From an uncultured Pelagibacteraceae bacterium (GTDB lineage: Bacteria; Pseudomonadota; Alphaproteobacteria; Pelagibacterales; Pelagibacteraceae), in the NCBI GenBank assembly GCA_902626645.1, contig CACOGC010000001.1, positions 1 through 64,000 of the forward strand: a DNA stretch of 64,000 nt. Direction: 5' to 3'. Below, piece by piece: positions 10,182 to 24,690 of this stretch (its first letter is position 1; each line of letters opens with the position of its first letter). A program made the translations under genes and the position numbers. The notes beneath the pieces were generated by a model. The model did no database searches. It was not told where the DNA came from and worked only from the letters and a program-made list of their open reading frames with translations.

Positions 10182-10695
10182 TAATTCCTTTCATGTAAAA
10201 TTTAAATATTGATACAAAAATTATATAAAGTAAAAATGTACAAGTCGTGTTAACTAGATAACTCATTAAAACCAAGTTGTACGAAAAGAACAAGCTTAAA
10301 ACTGAGTAATTTAAGGAGTTAATCAAACTTATTATAAATAAAAAGTAGAACCAATCTTTCATGGGACTTGGCCTAATTGTTATATTTCTGATATATGCCG
10401 TAGCAATACAAATTAGTGTATAAGACAAACTGCTAATACCAAGGGGCAAACCTATAACAGTGTCATTGAGCAAACCTGCAAAAAATACAAAAAGATAATC
10501 AAAATGTTTAAAATCTTTTAAGGTAAAGAAAAAGATCAAAATAAATGGGAAATTAAAAGAAAAATACTCAAGTTTTAAATAATTAAAATCAAATTCATTG
10601 AGCACTGAGACAAATAAGAAAATTATTGGTAACCAGGTATATAATTTAGAAAATGTTCCCTTTGTCTTTAAGTTAGCCACCTGTTCTACCTCCAT
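10174..10695 (-). CDS. mreD: Rod shape-determining protein MreD
   Basis: Short polytopic membrane protein between mreC and mrdA; GLLNDTVIGLPLGISSLSY matches the MreD pattern. Confidence 0.85.
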   Translation of the reverse strand: MEVEQVANLKTKGTFSKLYTWLPIIFLFVSVLNEFDFNYLKLEYFSFNFPFILIFFFTLKDFKHFDYLFVFFAGLLNDTVIGLPLGISSLSYTLICIATAYIRNITIRPSPMKDWFYFLFIISLINSLNYSVLSLFFSYNLVLMSYLVNTTCTFLLYIIFVSIFKFYMKGIND

Positions 10696-11902
10696 TTAAA
10701 ACACAACTCTTGTACTCTTCAGTTCCAACATTAAAACCATCAGCATTAAAAAAAGATTTTCTACATTTATGACCATGTTCTAAGTTTAACTTTAGAAATT
10801 CTAATTCTTGAGTATCAATATTGAATTGATTGATTTTTTGCTTTTGTAAAAAAATTTCATTATTTAAAACTGAAATTTGATTGTTTAAATCATTAATTTC
10901 ACTAGTTAAATTCTCATTTTCTTCTATAAATTTTGAATTAGTCTCCTCAATAATTTTAAGCTCATCTTCTAAAATCTTTAATTTTGACTCTTCAAGTTCT
11001 TCACTTTTATCTTCAATTGGAACTATTTCTGGTTCAACTTGAGGAATTTCAATTTGAGTAATTGTTTCTGCAAAAACATATTTTAATTGTGTAAAGTCGC
11101 TGTAGAATTCAACGTTGTATCTATTAGAAGAACCATCTTTTTTAGATCTTAATTTGCCTATTGGTACTCCACTTTTAAATATTGCTCCGGTACCTGAGGT
11201 GTAAACTATACTTTCATCAACTAACTCCTCTGATAAACCCGCTTTAATATATTTAATTTGTCCAAAATTGTCTCCGCTCCCTGTAACTATTGCTTGGATA
11301 TTTTGAGGGGCAATTGTTACTGGAACATTAGAATTTAAATCTGACAACAATAATACCCTTGATGTTTTATAATTCACCTCAATTACCCGACCAACTAAAT
11401 AAGATTGATCATAAATATTTGTACCAATTTTTATATCGTCTTTACTTCCTTTATTTATGATTATGCTTTTTAAAAAAGGACTATCATGATCAACAATAAT
11501 TTTTGCTAAAATTTTATTTGAACTTGAAATATAATCATCAATTAAAACCTTTAGCTCTTGATTTTCATACTGAATAATTTCGTTAGATACAAAATCAGAT
11601 TTAAGTTTATCCAATTCATCTCTGCTATTTTTATAGTTGTTAAAGAATGTTGTGTACTCAATAATATTAATTATAGAATTCTTAGCAAAGTTTTCAGGTA
11701 TAGAGACAATAAAAGATGATCGATAAACTACCTCACTTAATCCAGCTTTTAGATATCTTACTGCCTTAAAGTCTAGGCTAGATAAAAGGATAATAAATAT
11801 AGAAATAAATACTAAAGTAAGTAGAGAAAATTTTTGCTGGGTGCTTTTTTTTAAAAAAGCAGAACGAATTGCTATTATAAAATCATCTCTGCTAGAGGCC
11901 AT
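10673..11902 (-). CDS. mreC: Rod shape-determining protein MreC with C-terminal coiled-coil extension
   Basis: TM helix followed by a coiled coil and MreC beta domain (KSIIINKGSKDDIKIGTNIYDQSYLVGRVIEVN..RVLLLSDLNSNVPV); position between mreB and mreD. Confidence 0.9.
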   Translation of the reverse strand: MASSRDDFIIAIRSAFLKKSTQQKFSLLTLVFISIFIILLSSLDFKAVRYLKAGLSEVVYRSSFIVSIPENFAKNSIINIIEYTTFFNNYKNSRDELDKLKSDFVSNEIIQYENQELKVLIDDYISSSNKILAKIIVDHDSPFLKSIIINKGSKDDIKIGTNIYDQSYLVGRVIEVNYKTSRVLLLSDLNSNVPVTIAPQNIQAIVTGSGDNFGQIKYIKAGLSEELVDESIVYTSGTGAIFKSGVPIGKLRSKKDGSSNRYNVEFYSDFTQLKYVFAETITQIEIPQVEPEIVPIEDKSEELEESKLKILEDELKIIEETNSKFIEENENLTSEINDLNNQISVLNNEIFLQKQKINQFNIDTQELEFLKLNLEHGHKCRKSFFNADGFNVGTEEYKSCVLNGGRTGG

Positions 11903-11907
11903 TACTC

Positions 11908-14519
<2,612 letters not shown>

Positions 14520-14606
14520 ATCAAAATTTTTGTTTTTGAAATATACAACCTCTCGTTTAGATTGCAAAATTAAAATACTAAATTTATCCCAATTTGGAAC
14601 TAAAAT

Positions 14607-16195
<1,589 letters not shown>

Positions 16196-16197
16196 AA

Positions 16198-17964
16198 CTA
16201 AACCAAAGCTTTACCTTTTCCAGTAATCTTATTTTCTTCTTTTTCACTCGGTCCTAATATCATTTGGTTATGAGGTTTTCCTGACGGGATCATCGGAAAA
16301 CAATTTTCATCGGGATCTACTCGACAATCAAAAATAACAGGCCCATCAAACTCTACCATTTCTTTAATCTTATCATCTAGTTCATCTGGTTTTTCAGCTT
16401 TAATTCCTTTGCAACCATAAGCTTCGGCCATTTTTATAAAATCTGGTAAAGCCTCTGAATAGCTTTCAGAATAATTTTTTTCATGTAATAGCTCTTGCCA
16501 TTGTCTCACCATTCCCATGTATTGATTATTCAAAATAAAAATTTTAATAGGTAGATTGTATTGAACTGCTGTAGACATCTCTTGCATTGTCATTAAAACT
16601 GAAGCTTCACCTGCAATATCAATTACTAATTTTTTTGGATGAGCTATTTGAACGCCAACAGCAGCAGGCAATCCATACCCCATAGTTCCAAGCCCTCCAG
16701 AGGTCATCCAACGATTTGGTTTATTAAATTTATAATGTTGGGCTGCCCACATTTGATGTTGACCTACCTCAGTCGTAACATAAGTATCTTTATGCTTTGT
16801 AAGTTCATATAATCTTTGAACTGCATGTTGAGGTTTTATGGTTTCATCACTATTTTTGAAATGAAGAGAATTTTTTGTTCGCCATTTTTGTATTTGTTCC
16901 CACCATTTAGCAATTTGTTGCTTATTAGATTTTTTCAAATCTAGATTTTTCTTCTTCAGGGTTTTAGTAATTCCTTTCAAAACCTCTTTAACATCACCAA
17001 CTAACGCTAAATCAACTTTAATGATTTTATTTATTGATGAAGGATCAATATCAATATGAACTTTTTTTGATTTTGGAGAGAACTCATCAATTTTACCAGT
17101 TATTCTATCATCAAATCTTGCACCAATATTTATTAATAAATCACAATCATGCATTGCGTTATTGGCCTCATAAGTTCCATGCATACCTAGCATACCTAAA
17201 AATTGATTGTCATCTCCTGGATATGCTCCTAAACCTTGTAGCGTGGAAGTGATTGGAAAACCAGTAAGTTCAACAAGTTCTCTTAAAACATTACTCGCCT
17301 CTGGTCCAGAGTTTATAACTCCGCCACCAGAATAAATAATAGGTTTTTTTGATTTATTCATTAAACTGATCAAAGTATCAATGTCCTTTTGCAAAAAATG
17401 ATTCAATGATTTTCCGTTAAGTTTTTTTTCAACTTTAGGTTTTGAATAACCTATTTTAGCAAACTGGATATCTTTAGGTATATCAACTAAAACTGGCCCA
17501 GGTCTTCCTGTAGTTGCAACTTTAAAAGCCTCATGAAGAGTTTTTGATAAATCTTTGATATCTTTGACTAACCAATTATGTTTTGTACATGGTCTTGTAA
17601 TACCTGTTGTGTCACATTCCTGAAATGCATCTGTTCCAATTAAATGTGTTGGCACTTGTCCTGATATACATACTAGTGGAACAGAGTCCATGTAAGCATC
17701 TGTTAATGCGGTAACAACATTGGTTGCCCCAGGTCCAGAAGTTACAAGTACAACACCTGGTTTGCCAGATGATCTTGCATAACCTTCTGCAGCATGACCT
17801 GCCCCTTGTTCATGTCTAACCAGAATATGCTTGATTGTGTTATGATTTTTTAACTCATCATAAATCGGTAATACTGCACCACCTGGATAACCAAAAATAA
17901 AATCCACTCCTTGATCTTCAAGACATTTGAATACAATTTCAGCACCTGAATATAATTTAGACAT
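16198..17964 (-). CDS. ilvB: Acetolactate synthase large subunit
   Basis: ThDP enzyme motifs: [35 protein letters not shown], [14 protein letters not shown] region. Confidence 0.96.
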   Translation of the reverse strand: MSKLYSGAEIVFKCLEDQGVDFIFGYPGGAVLPIYDELKNHNTIKHILVRHEQGAGHAAEGYARSSGKPGVVLVTSGPGATNVVTALTDAYMDSVPLVCISGQVPTHLIGTDAFQECDTTGITRPCTKHNWLVKDIKDLSKTLHEAFKVATTGRPGPVLVDIPKDIQFAKIGYSKPKVEKKLNGKSLNHFLQKDIDTLISLMNKSKKPIIYSGGGVINSGPEASNVLRELVELTGFPITSTLQGLGAYPGDDNQFLGMLGMHGTYEANNAMHDCDLLINIGARFDDRITGKIDEFSPKSKKVHIDIDPSSINKIIKVDLALVGDVKEVLKGITKTLKKKNLDLKKSNKQQIAKWWEQIQKWRTKNSLHFKNSDETIKPQHAVQRLYELTKHKDTYVTTEVGQHQMWAAQHYKFNKPNRWMTSGGLGTMGYGLPAAVGVQIAHPKKLVIDIAGEASVLMTMQEMSTAVQYNLPIKIFILNNQYMGMVRQWQELLHEKNYSESYSEALPDFIKMAEAYGCKGIKAEKPDELDDKIKEMVEFDGPVIFDCRVDPDENCFPMIPSGKPHNQMILGPSEKEENKITGKGKALV

Positions 17965-18017
17965 TCATGCAATCTAGCTGAAGTTGTGCTTATTGGTCAA
18001 GAATTACTACGTGATAT

Positions 18018-18926
18018 CTAAATTTTTTTTAAAAATTTATTTAGGTCCTCTGACTTTATTTTGCTCCAATCCATCATATTGCCTCTGCCCCAAGTAGATT
18101 GTCTCTTTGCATATTGCCTAGTCTTTATTGATATTTTTTCAATTACCTCTGATATCTCAATTTTTTTCTTAAGATATTCTCTAATTTCTTCTATTCCAAT
18201 AGCCTTTGAGGCAGTTTTAACTTTTGGAACCTTTAATTTTATAAATTTTTTTACCTCTGAAACTGCTCCATTTTTAATCATATCTTCTGTTCGATCCTCA
18301 ATTCTCTTAATTAACTCAGCTCTTGGATAATCAATATAAATTTTAAAAAAATCATCTTTTTCATAATCTGATCGTGTACTTTTAAACCAATCGTAAATTG
18401 ATCTTTTTGTAAATGATTTAACTTCATAAGCTCGAATTACCCTTTGAGTGTCTGTAGGTTTAACAAAGTTTTTTGATATAGGATCTAACTTTACTAATTC
18501 TAAAAAAAACTTTTTTGATCCAATTTTTTGATGTAACAATCTTATTTTTGATCTTAATCGAATTGGAATATTTGGAATATTTACTAAACCCTCTGTTATT
18601 GCTTTAAAGTATAATCCTGTACCACCGACAAGAATAGGTGTCTTATTTCTTTTTTTTATATCTACAATCTTTTTATTAACTAATTTTAACCAATCTCCTG
18701 AGGAAAAGTTTTTTTTTACACTTTGAAATCCGTATAAATGATGCTTAATATTTTTATAGCTTTTTGGTATAGGTCTTGCAGATAAAATTTTTAATTCTTT
18801 ATACACCTGCATGCTATCAGCATTAATAATCTCTCCTTTAATTTTTTTTGCAAGTTTAATTGCAAAATTTGACTTCCCTGATGCTGTTGGACCATAAATT
18901 AAAATAATTTTGGATTTCAAATCCAT
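18018..18926 (-). CDS. miaA: tRNA dimethylallyltransferase
   Basis: IYGPTASGKSNFAIKLA, INADSMQVYKEL, LVGGTGLYFKAI, QYAKRQSTWGRG. Confidence 0.94.
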   Translation of the reverse strand: MDLKSKIILIYGPTASGKSNFAIKLAKKIKGEIINADSMQVYKELKILSARPIPKSYKNIKHHLYGFQSVKKNFSSGDWLKLVNKKIVDIKKRNKTPILVGGTGLYFKAITEGLVNIPNIPIRLRSKIRLLHQKIGSKKFFLELVKLDPISKNFVKPTDTQRVIRAYEVKSFTKRSIYDWFKSTRSDYEKDDFFKIYIDYPRAELIKRIEDRTEDMIKNGAVSEVKKFIKLKVPKVKTASKAIGIEEIREYLKKKIEISEVIEKISIKTRQYAKRQSTWGRGNMMDWSKIKSEDLNKFLKKI

Positions 18927-18929
18927 TAA

Positions 18930-20333
18930 TTAATCTAATTTAACACCAATATATCTTCTTTGATTTTGGCTATTATAAATAACTAATAAAATAGTTTTTT
19001 GATTACTATTTAAAACTTGTTTCACTATTTGGTTTAAATCATTTACATTTCTTATTTTTTTCTTTTGAGCTTCTAAAATAATACTATTAACTTCAACAGA
19101 ACTTAATAAGGGACTATTATTTGCGATCTTAGTCACAACTAATCCAGAGGTTTGATTGGGTAAGTTTCTTGATTTTATATCTTCTTTATTAATTTGTCTC
19201 ACAGTTATTTTTAAATCTTTTATCTCTGTTTCTTTTGGACTTTCTGCTTTTTCTGAAACTTTAAAATCTTCTGAAGTTTCTAATCTTCCAAGTGTAACAA
19301 TTTTAACAATTTCTTTTTTATCTCTCCAAATTATTACTTCTACTTTTTTCCCAACTGCAGTTCTTGCAACAATCATAGGAAGTTCCTTCATCTGATTTAT
19401 TTTTTCTCCATTAAACTCTAAAATAATATCGCCAGCTTTTACCCCTGCTTTAGCAGATGGACTGTTCTCTGCAACACTTGCAACTAATGCTCCACGAGGT
19501 TTGTCTAATTTTTCAACTTCAGCAATTTCTTTTGTAACATCTTGAATTCTTACACCCAGCCAACCTCTTTTTGTTTCCCCAAACTCTATTAACTGATCAA
19601 TAACTATTTTTGCACTATTAGAAGGTATTGAAAAACCAATTCCAATTGATCCATTTCTACCAAGGATAGCTGTATTAATTCCTATTACATTTCCATTCAT
19701 ATCAAACAAAGGCCCACCAGAGTTTCCTTGATTGATTGATGCATCGGTTTGAATATAATCTTCATACCTAGATAATCCTATTGATCTATTTCTTGCAGAA
19801 ATAATTCCTGAAGTTACAGTCCCACCAAGACCAAAAGGATTACCGATTGCTATAACCCAATCACCAATTCTTGCTTTATCAGAGTCTCCAAACTTAACTG
19901 GTTTAAACTTTTCATTTGTTTCTAGTTGGAGTACTGCGATATCTGATAATGGATCAGCACCTAAAACTTTAGCTTTTATTTCTTTTTGACCTACTCTTAT
20001 TATAATATCATCTGCATCTTGAATGACGTGATTGTTTGTAACAACAATCCCTTTTTCATCTATAATAAATCCTGAACCTAAAGCTGCAGATGGTCTTTCT
20101 TGTGGTGTTCCAAATTCTTTAAACATATCCTCAAATGGTGAACCTGGAGGAAATTGAAAAGGGAAAGGATTACTTTGTGTTTTAACCATTGTAGTTGTTG
20201 AAATATTAACCACTGATGGCATCAACTTTTCTGCTAAATCGGCAAATGAACTAGGATGATTTTGAGCAAGCGATTTTAATTGAGAACCTATAATCAAAAT
20301 AATTGCTATAAAAAATGTATTTATTCTAATCAT
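18930..20333 (-). CDS. degP: DegP/HtrA-family periplasmic serine protease with two PDZ domains
   Basis: Catalytic TNNHVI, SDIAVLQL, NQGNSGGPLFD; signal peptide; PDZ repeats. Confidence 0.94.
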   Translation of the reverse strand: MIRINTFFIAIILIIGSQLKSLAQNHPSSFADLAEKLMPSVVNISTTTMVKTQSNPFPFQFPPGSPFEDMFKEFGTPQERPSAALGSGFIIDEKGIVVTNNHVIQDADDIIIRVGQKEIKAKVLGADPLSDIAVLQLETNEKFKPVKFGDSDKARIGDWVIAIGNPFGLGGTVTSGIISARNRSIGLSRYEDYIQTDASINQGNSGGPLFDMNGNVIGINTAILGRNGSIGIGFSIPSNSAKIVIDQLIEFGETKRGWLGVRIQDVTKEIAEVEKLDKPRGALVASVAENSPSAKAGVKAGDIILEFNGEKINQMKELPMIVARTAVGKKVEVIIWRDKKEIVKIVTLGRLETSEDFKVSEKAESPKETEIKDLKITVRQINKEDIKSRNLPNQTSGLVVTKIANNSPLLSSVEVNSIILEAQKKKIRNVNDLNQIVKQVLNSNQKTILLVIYNSQNQRRYIGVKLD

Positions 20334-20334
20334 T

Positions 20335-20520
20335 TTAGTTCTTCATATAATAAATAATTATAAAACCTATGACTGCAAAGATTAATCCACCTGATCTTAG
20401 CTGGCTATCTTTTATAAGCTCTAATTTTTTTAACATACTTTTCATTTTTGATGGAAATATGGCATATAAAATCCCCTCAATAAATAAGAATAGACCAAAA
20501 GCAATGATCAATTCTCTCAT
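20335..20520 (-). CDS. DUF2065-like small membrane protein
   Basis: 61 aa, two TM helices, located between hflC and degP as in many proteobacteria. Confidence 0.7.
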   Translation of the reverse strand: MRELIIAFGLFLFIEGILYAIFPSKMKSMLKKLELIKDSQLRSGGLIFAVIGFIIIYYMKN

Positions 20521-20527
20521 GAATAGT

Positions 20528-21397
20528 TTATTGTGAATTTGGTTTTATATTTCCAAAAAATTTGAAGAACTCACTATCGGGAGATAATATAAGAGAAGTC
20601 TCTCCACCAATTAAAGCTTTTTCATAAGCCTGCATGGCTCTGTAAAACGCAAAGAACTCTGGATCTTGGCCAAAAGCGTTAGCGAAAATATTATTTCTTT
20701 TTCCATCACCCTCTCCCTTCATGATCTCAGATTTTTTTTGTGCATCTGCCAGAATAACTGTCACTTCTTTATCAGCAGTCGATGTTATCGTTACCGCCAT
20801 TTCAGCACCTTTTGCTCTAAACTCTTTTGCCTCTCTCTCCCTCTCTGTTTGCATTCTTCTAAAAATTGCATCACTATTTGCTTGAGGAAGATCGGCACGT
20901 TTAATTCTTACATCAACTATTTCAATTCCAAAGTTTTGTGCTTCATTATTTACGCCTTCTTGAATTAAAGCCATTTGTTTTGTTCTATCTTCTGATAAAA
21001 GTGTTTGTAGTTCTTGCTGACCTAATACGTTCCTTATTCTAGAATTGATAATTGTTGCTAACCTTGATCTTGCAACTCTTTCATTTCCAACTGAGATATA
21101 AAATTTAAGTGGATCTACAATTTGAAATCTTGCAAAAGCATCAACAATTAATCTTTTTTGATCTGATGCAATTACCTCTTCAGGTGGTGTGTCTAAATTT
21201 AAAATTCTCTTATCTAAAAATACAACGTTTTGGATAAATGGTAATTTAAAGTTTAATCCAGGCTTTAAAATAATTCTTTTTGGATCACCAAATTGAAGTA
21301 CGATTGCCTGATTAACTTCTTTTACAATAAATATTGAAAAGAATAATGTTGCTGTAATAAAAACAGCTAATCCTGCTATAATTTTTCCTGCTTTCAT
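20528..21397 (-). CDS. hflC: HflC (SPFH/band 7, FtsH modulator)
   Basis: VKEVNQAIVLQFGDPKRIILKPGLNFKLPFIQNVVFLDKRIL; pairs with hflK. Confidence 0.94.
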   Translation of the reverse strand: MKAGKIIAGLAVFITATLFFSIFIVKEVNQAIVLQFGDPKRIILKPGLNFKLPFIQNVVFLDKRILNLDTPPEEVIASDQKRLIVDAFARFQIVDPLKFYISVGNERVARSRLATIINSRIRNVLGQQELQTLLSEDRTKQMALIQEGVNNEAQNFGIEIVDVRIKRADLPQANSDAIFRRMQTEREREAKEFRAKGAEMAVTITSTADKEVTVILADAQKKSEIMKGEGDGKRNNIFANAFGQDPEFFAFYRAMQAYEKALIGGETSLILSPDSEFFKFFGNIKPNSQ

Positions 21398-21398
21398 T

Positions 21399-22508
21399 TT
21401 AATTAGTCGCTTTCTTTTTTAGTTCTGGTAATGGTAAGTATGGAACAACTCCTGAGCCAGCATTTTTCTCAATAATTACTTTATCAATATCAGCTAAAAC
21501 TTTTTCCATCGTTTCTAAATACATTCTTTCTTGAGTTACAGATTTTGCTTTTTTATACTCATTATAAATAGCTAGGAACCTACTCGCTTCACCTTCTGCT
21601 TTAGCTACCACTTCTTTTTTATAAGCTTCTGCAGCCTGTAAAATTTTTGCCGCTTCTCCTCGTGCTCTTGGAATTACATCATTAGCGTATGCTTCAGCTT
21701 CATTTTTTGATCTTTCCATGTCTGCTCTAGCAGCTTGTACGTCTCGAAACGCATCAATTACTTGATCTGGTGGATCCGCTTTTTGCGTTTGAACTTGAGT
21801 GATTTGAATTCCTGATGTGTATTCATCTAAGATCTTTTGGATTATATCTTGAGTATCTGTTTCAATTAAAGATCTTCCCTCGGTTAAAATTGGCTGAATA
21901 TCAGATCTTGCGATCACTTCTCTCATCGCTGTTTCGGCTGCAGCTTTAACTGTTCCTTCAGGATCTTGAATTTTAAATAAAAAATTACCCGCATCTTTTA
22001 TTACCCAAAAAACAGAAAAATCTATGTTTACAATATTTTCATCACCAGTAAGCATAAGACTTTCTTGTGGTACATCTGCTACCCCTCCGGCTGCAGAAGA
22101 AAAACCACTGTCTCTTTCTGACCTAAAACCAATATCGATTCTATTAACTTTGGTTACTTTTGGAGTTAAAACAGATTCTACTGGAAAAGGAATATGATAA
22201 TTTAAACCTGGTTGGGTTGTTTTGACAAATTTTCCAAATCTTAAAACAACTCCTTGTTCATCAGGAAGTACTCTATAAAGACCACTTGCTAACCAAACAA
22301 AACCTAAAATAATTAATACTAAAACTGCTTGCTTTCCTCCAGAGGAACTTCCACCTGGTAAAAATTTTTTAATTTTTTCTTGAAACTCTTTTATAATTTT
22401 ATCTACATCAGGTGGCCTTGGACCTCTTCCAGAGCCATTACCACTACCACCTCCACCTGGAGGTGATCCCCATGGACTACCGCCTCTTTGTTGAAAATTA
22501 TCTGACAT
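21399..22508 (-). CDS. hflK: HflK (SPFH/band 7, FtsH modulator)
   Basis: Gly-rich N-terminus, VLPDEQGVVLRFGKFVKTTQPGLNYHIPFPVE. Confidence 0.94.
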   Translation of the reverse strand: MSDNFQQRGGSPWGSPPGGGGSGNGSGRGPRPPDVDKIIKEFQEKIKKFLPGGSSSGGKQAVLVLIILGFVWLASGLYRVLPDEQGVVLRFGKFVKTTQPGLNYHIPFPVESVLTPKVTKVNRIDIGFRSERDSGFSSAAGGVADVPQESLMLTGDENIVNIDFSVFWVIKDAGNFLFKIQDPEGTVKAAAETAMREVIARSDIQPILTEGRSLIETDTQDIIQKILDEYTSGIQITQVQTQKADPPDQVIDAFRDVQAARADMERSKNEAEAYANDVIPRARGEAAKILQAAEAYKKEVVAKAEGEASRFLAIYNEYKKAKSVTQERMYLETMEKVLADIDKVIIEKNAGSGVVPYLPLPELKKKATN

Positions 22509-22558
22509 AAACTATCTATATAGTGTCTAATTTCACAAAAACAAGCTAAGATCAAAAA

Positions 22559-23383
22559 ATGCCAGATAAAAAGCCAGAACTAAGTGCCGCAACGAGTAAA
22601 GATAGTAAGCGAAAGGAATTCACAAAAAAACCAATTATTGGAACAAAATTTACTATTGCAATTTCGAGTGCAAAAGGAGGGGTCGGAAAGTCAACTTTTG
22701 CAACTAATCTTGCAATAGCATTAAAACATATTGGATGTAAAGTTGGTTTGTTAGATGCAGACATTTATGGACCTTCAATTCCAAAAATGTTTGGTATAAA
22801 TGAAAAACCAAAAAGTGATGGTCAAAAACTAGATCCTATAACGAAATATGATATTCAGTGTATGTCTATTGGGTTTCTTACCGATCAACAAACACCAATG
22901 ATTTGGAGAGGTCCAATGGTAACGAGTGCCATTAGAACTTTTACCCAAAAAGTAAATTGGAAAGATTTAGACTTCATAATTGTAGATATGCCTCCTGGCA
23001 CAGGAGATACACAATTAACTTTTTCACAAGAAATTAAAATGGATGGAGCAATTATAGTTTCAACACCTCAAGAGGTAGCTTTGTTAGATGTAAAAAGAGG
23101 AATAAAAATGTTTGATAAGCTAGGGGTAAAAATTTTAGGACTTGTAGACAATATGAGTTACTTTATTGGAGATGATAAAAAAAAATATAAAATATTCGGT
23201 GAGGGTGGAGTTCGTAAAACCTCAGAAGAATTTAATAAAGAATTTTTAGGTGAAATACCAATTAATTCTGAAATAGGAAAGACAAGTGATAATGGAAAAC
23301 CAATAGTTGAACAAGATCCAAATAATGAAATTTCAAAAATTTATATTGATTTTGCTTATAAAATTAAATCAACTTATCTTTAA
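22559..23383 (+). CDS. mrp: Mrp/NBP35-type ATP-binding iron-sulfur carrier-like protein
   Basis: [17 protein letters not shown] deviant Walker [35 protein letters not shown]. Confidence 0.9.
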   Translation: MPDKKPELSAATSKDSKRKEFTKKPIIGTKFTIAISSAKGGVGKSTFATNLAIALKHIGCKVGLLDADIYGPSIPKMFGINEKPKSDGQKLDPITKYDIQCMSIGFLTDQQTPMIWRGPMVTSAIRTFTQKVNWKDLDFIIVDMPPGTGDTQLTFSQEIKMDGAIIVSTPQEVALLDVKRGIKMFDKLGVKILGLVDNMSYFIGDDKKKYKIFGEGGVRKTSEEFNKEFLGEIPINSEIGKTSDNGKPIVEQDPNNEISKIYIDFAYKIKSTYL

Positions 23384-24311
23384 GGTTAAAAGCTTCCATT
23401 AACTCATTCCATTCTCTTTTTGACAAACCAGAACTCTCTAAAGAGACATCTTCGCCTTTAATTAATTTTTGAATCACAACTTTTCCTTTAGCAGAAACTT
23501 CTGTACCACCCACTCTGTAATCCATAAAAGCTTCATGTGTTATTGGTACCCATCTTTTTAATGTATCCAACATGATGTCAGCATAAATTCTAATCTCATA
23601 TTGAGCATGACGATCTGCTCTCAGTCTTAAAAAATTCATTAAATTTAAAAGATCTGTTTTCCAATACCATTGTGTGTAAGTATTTAGCGTTAAATTCATT
23701 CTAGCAAGTTCTCTGGCTAAACCTTTTTTGTTATCATCTATAGTGGATCCATCATATCTTTCATTAAGCATGATTTCATAATTGGAGTAAGTTCTTTCAG
23801 CATCATTTTTCAAAAGCTCTAAAACCTCTTTTGCTTGGGTTCCTTCGAGGACATCTCCCCTTCCTTGTCTATTACTTGTTGATTGAGCTGCTAAATTTTC
23901 AGAGGAAGGTAAGTAAAACTCTTTATCTAGAATAGAATATCTTGCAGAATATTCATTAACATTTGCAGTTCTATGTCTTATCCATTGACGTGCTATAAAA
24001 ATCGGTAATTTGATGTGATATTTAATTTCACACATTTCAAATGGTGTGCTGTGCCAATGACGCATCAAATATTTTATCAATCCAGAATCTGTTGATACCT
24101 GTTTAGTTCCTTTTCCATAAGAAACTCTTGCAGCTTGAACAATAGATGTATCATCACCCATATAATCAACTACCCTTACAAAACCATGATCTAAAGCTGG
24201 AATTGCCTCATAAAGAATATTTTCCAACTCTGATACTACAACCCTTTTTGTTTTATTACTTTGAGACTGCTGATTCTTAATTTCTGCAGATTGTTCTTTG
24301 GTTAATTTCAT
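23364..24311 (-). CDS. thyX: FAD-dependent thymidylate synthase ThyX (ORF-track start at 24434 is over-extended)
   Basis: [19 protein letters not shown] contains the ThyX signature RHRxxSxNExSxRY-like motif; ATG at 24311 (MKLTKEQ) avoids overlap with the tmRNA acceptor piece. Confidence 0.92.
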   Translation of the reverse strand: MKLTKEQSAEIKNQQSQSNKTKRVVVSELENILYEAIPALDHGFVRVVDYMGDDTSIVQAARVSYGKGTKQVSTDSGLIKYLMRHWHSTPFEMCEIKYHIKLPIFIARQWIRHRTANVNEYSARYSILDKEFYLPSSENLAAQSTSNRQGRGDVLEGTQAKEVLELLKNDAERTYSNYEIMLNERYDGSTIDDNKKGLARELARMNLTLNTYTQWYWKTDLLNLMNFLRLRADRHAQYEIRIYADIMLDTLKRWVPITHEAFMDYRVGGTEVSAKGKVVIQKLIKGEDVSLESSGLSKREWNELMEAFNLKDKLI

Positions 24312-24349
24312 GATTGTTATTGAATCTCTTGCGATTCCTTTTATATTAA

Positions 24350-24620
24350 TAAAGTTGGTTTTCCAACTATGACGATAAACGAATTTCGTAATAACCATCG
24401 CGGACGTGGGGGCAGTACCCACCACCTCCACCAATTACAACTTATGGGGGTGAACTAGATTCGACGGGTGACTAAAGGCTATTCTTTCGTTCGGAATTGT
24501 TCCTCCGTAAAGGGCTAATTTATAAATGCTAACGAAAGTTACGCAATTGCTGCTTAATTAATTTTTATTAATTGAGTTAACGGGGTTCGGGGCACCTGGC
24601 AACAGAACGCCCCTTAAAAG
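24350..24620 (+). ncRNA. ssrA: Circularly permuted (two-piece) tmRNA gene: acceptor piece ends CCA at 24431-24433, coding piece begins about 24446; outer ends approximate
   Basis: Acceptor ...GGACGTGGGGGCAGTACCCACCACCTCCACCA followed after 12 nt by GGGGGTGAACTAGATTCGACGGG. GGGGGTG pairs over 7 bp (one G-U) with CACCTCC. Tag ORF GCT AAC GAA AGT TAC GCA ATT GCT GCT TAA (ANESYAIAA*) at 24528-24557. Confidence 0.92.
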
Positions 24621-24690
24621 TATTTTTTGTCGCTTAAAATTTGAAAAAATTATTTAGTAAAATTTTAATTATAGGTGTAGGAAAGTTTAG

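Noticed and set aside
22552-22764. 70-aa minus-strand ORF at the mrp start
   Set aside because: Antisense to the conserved mrp P-loop region.
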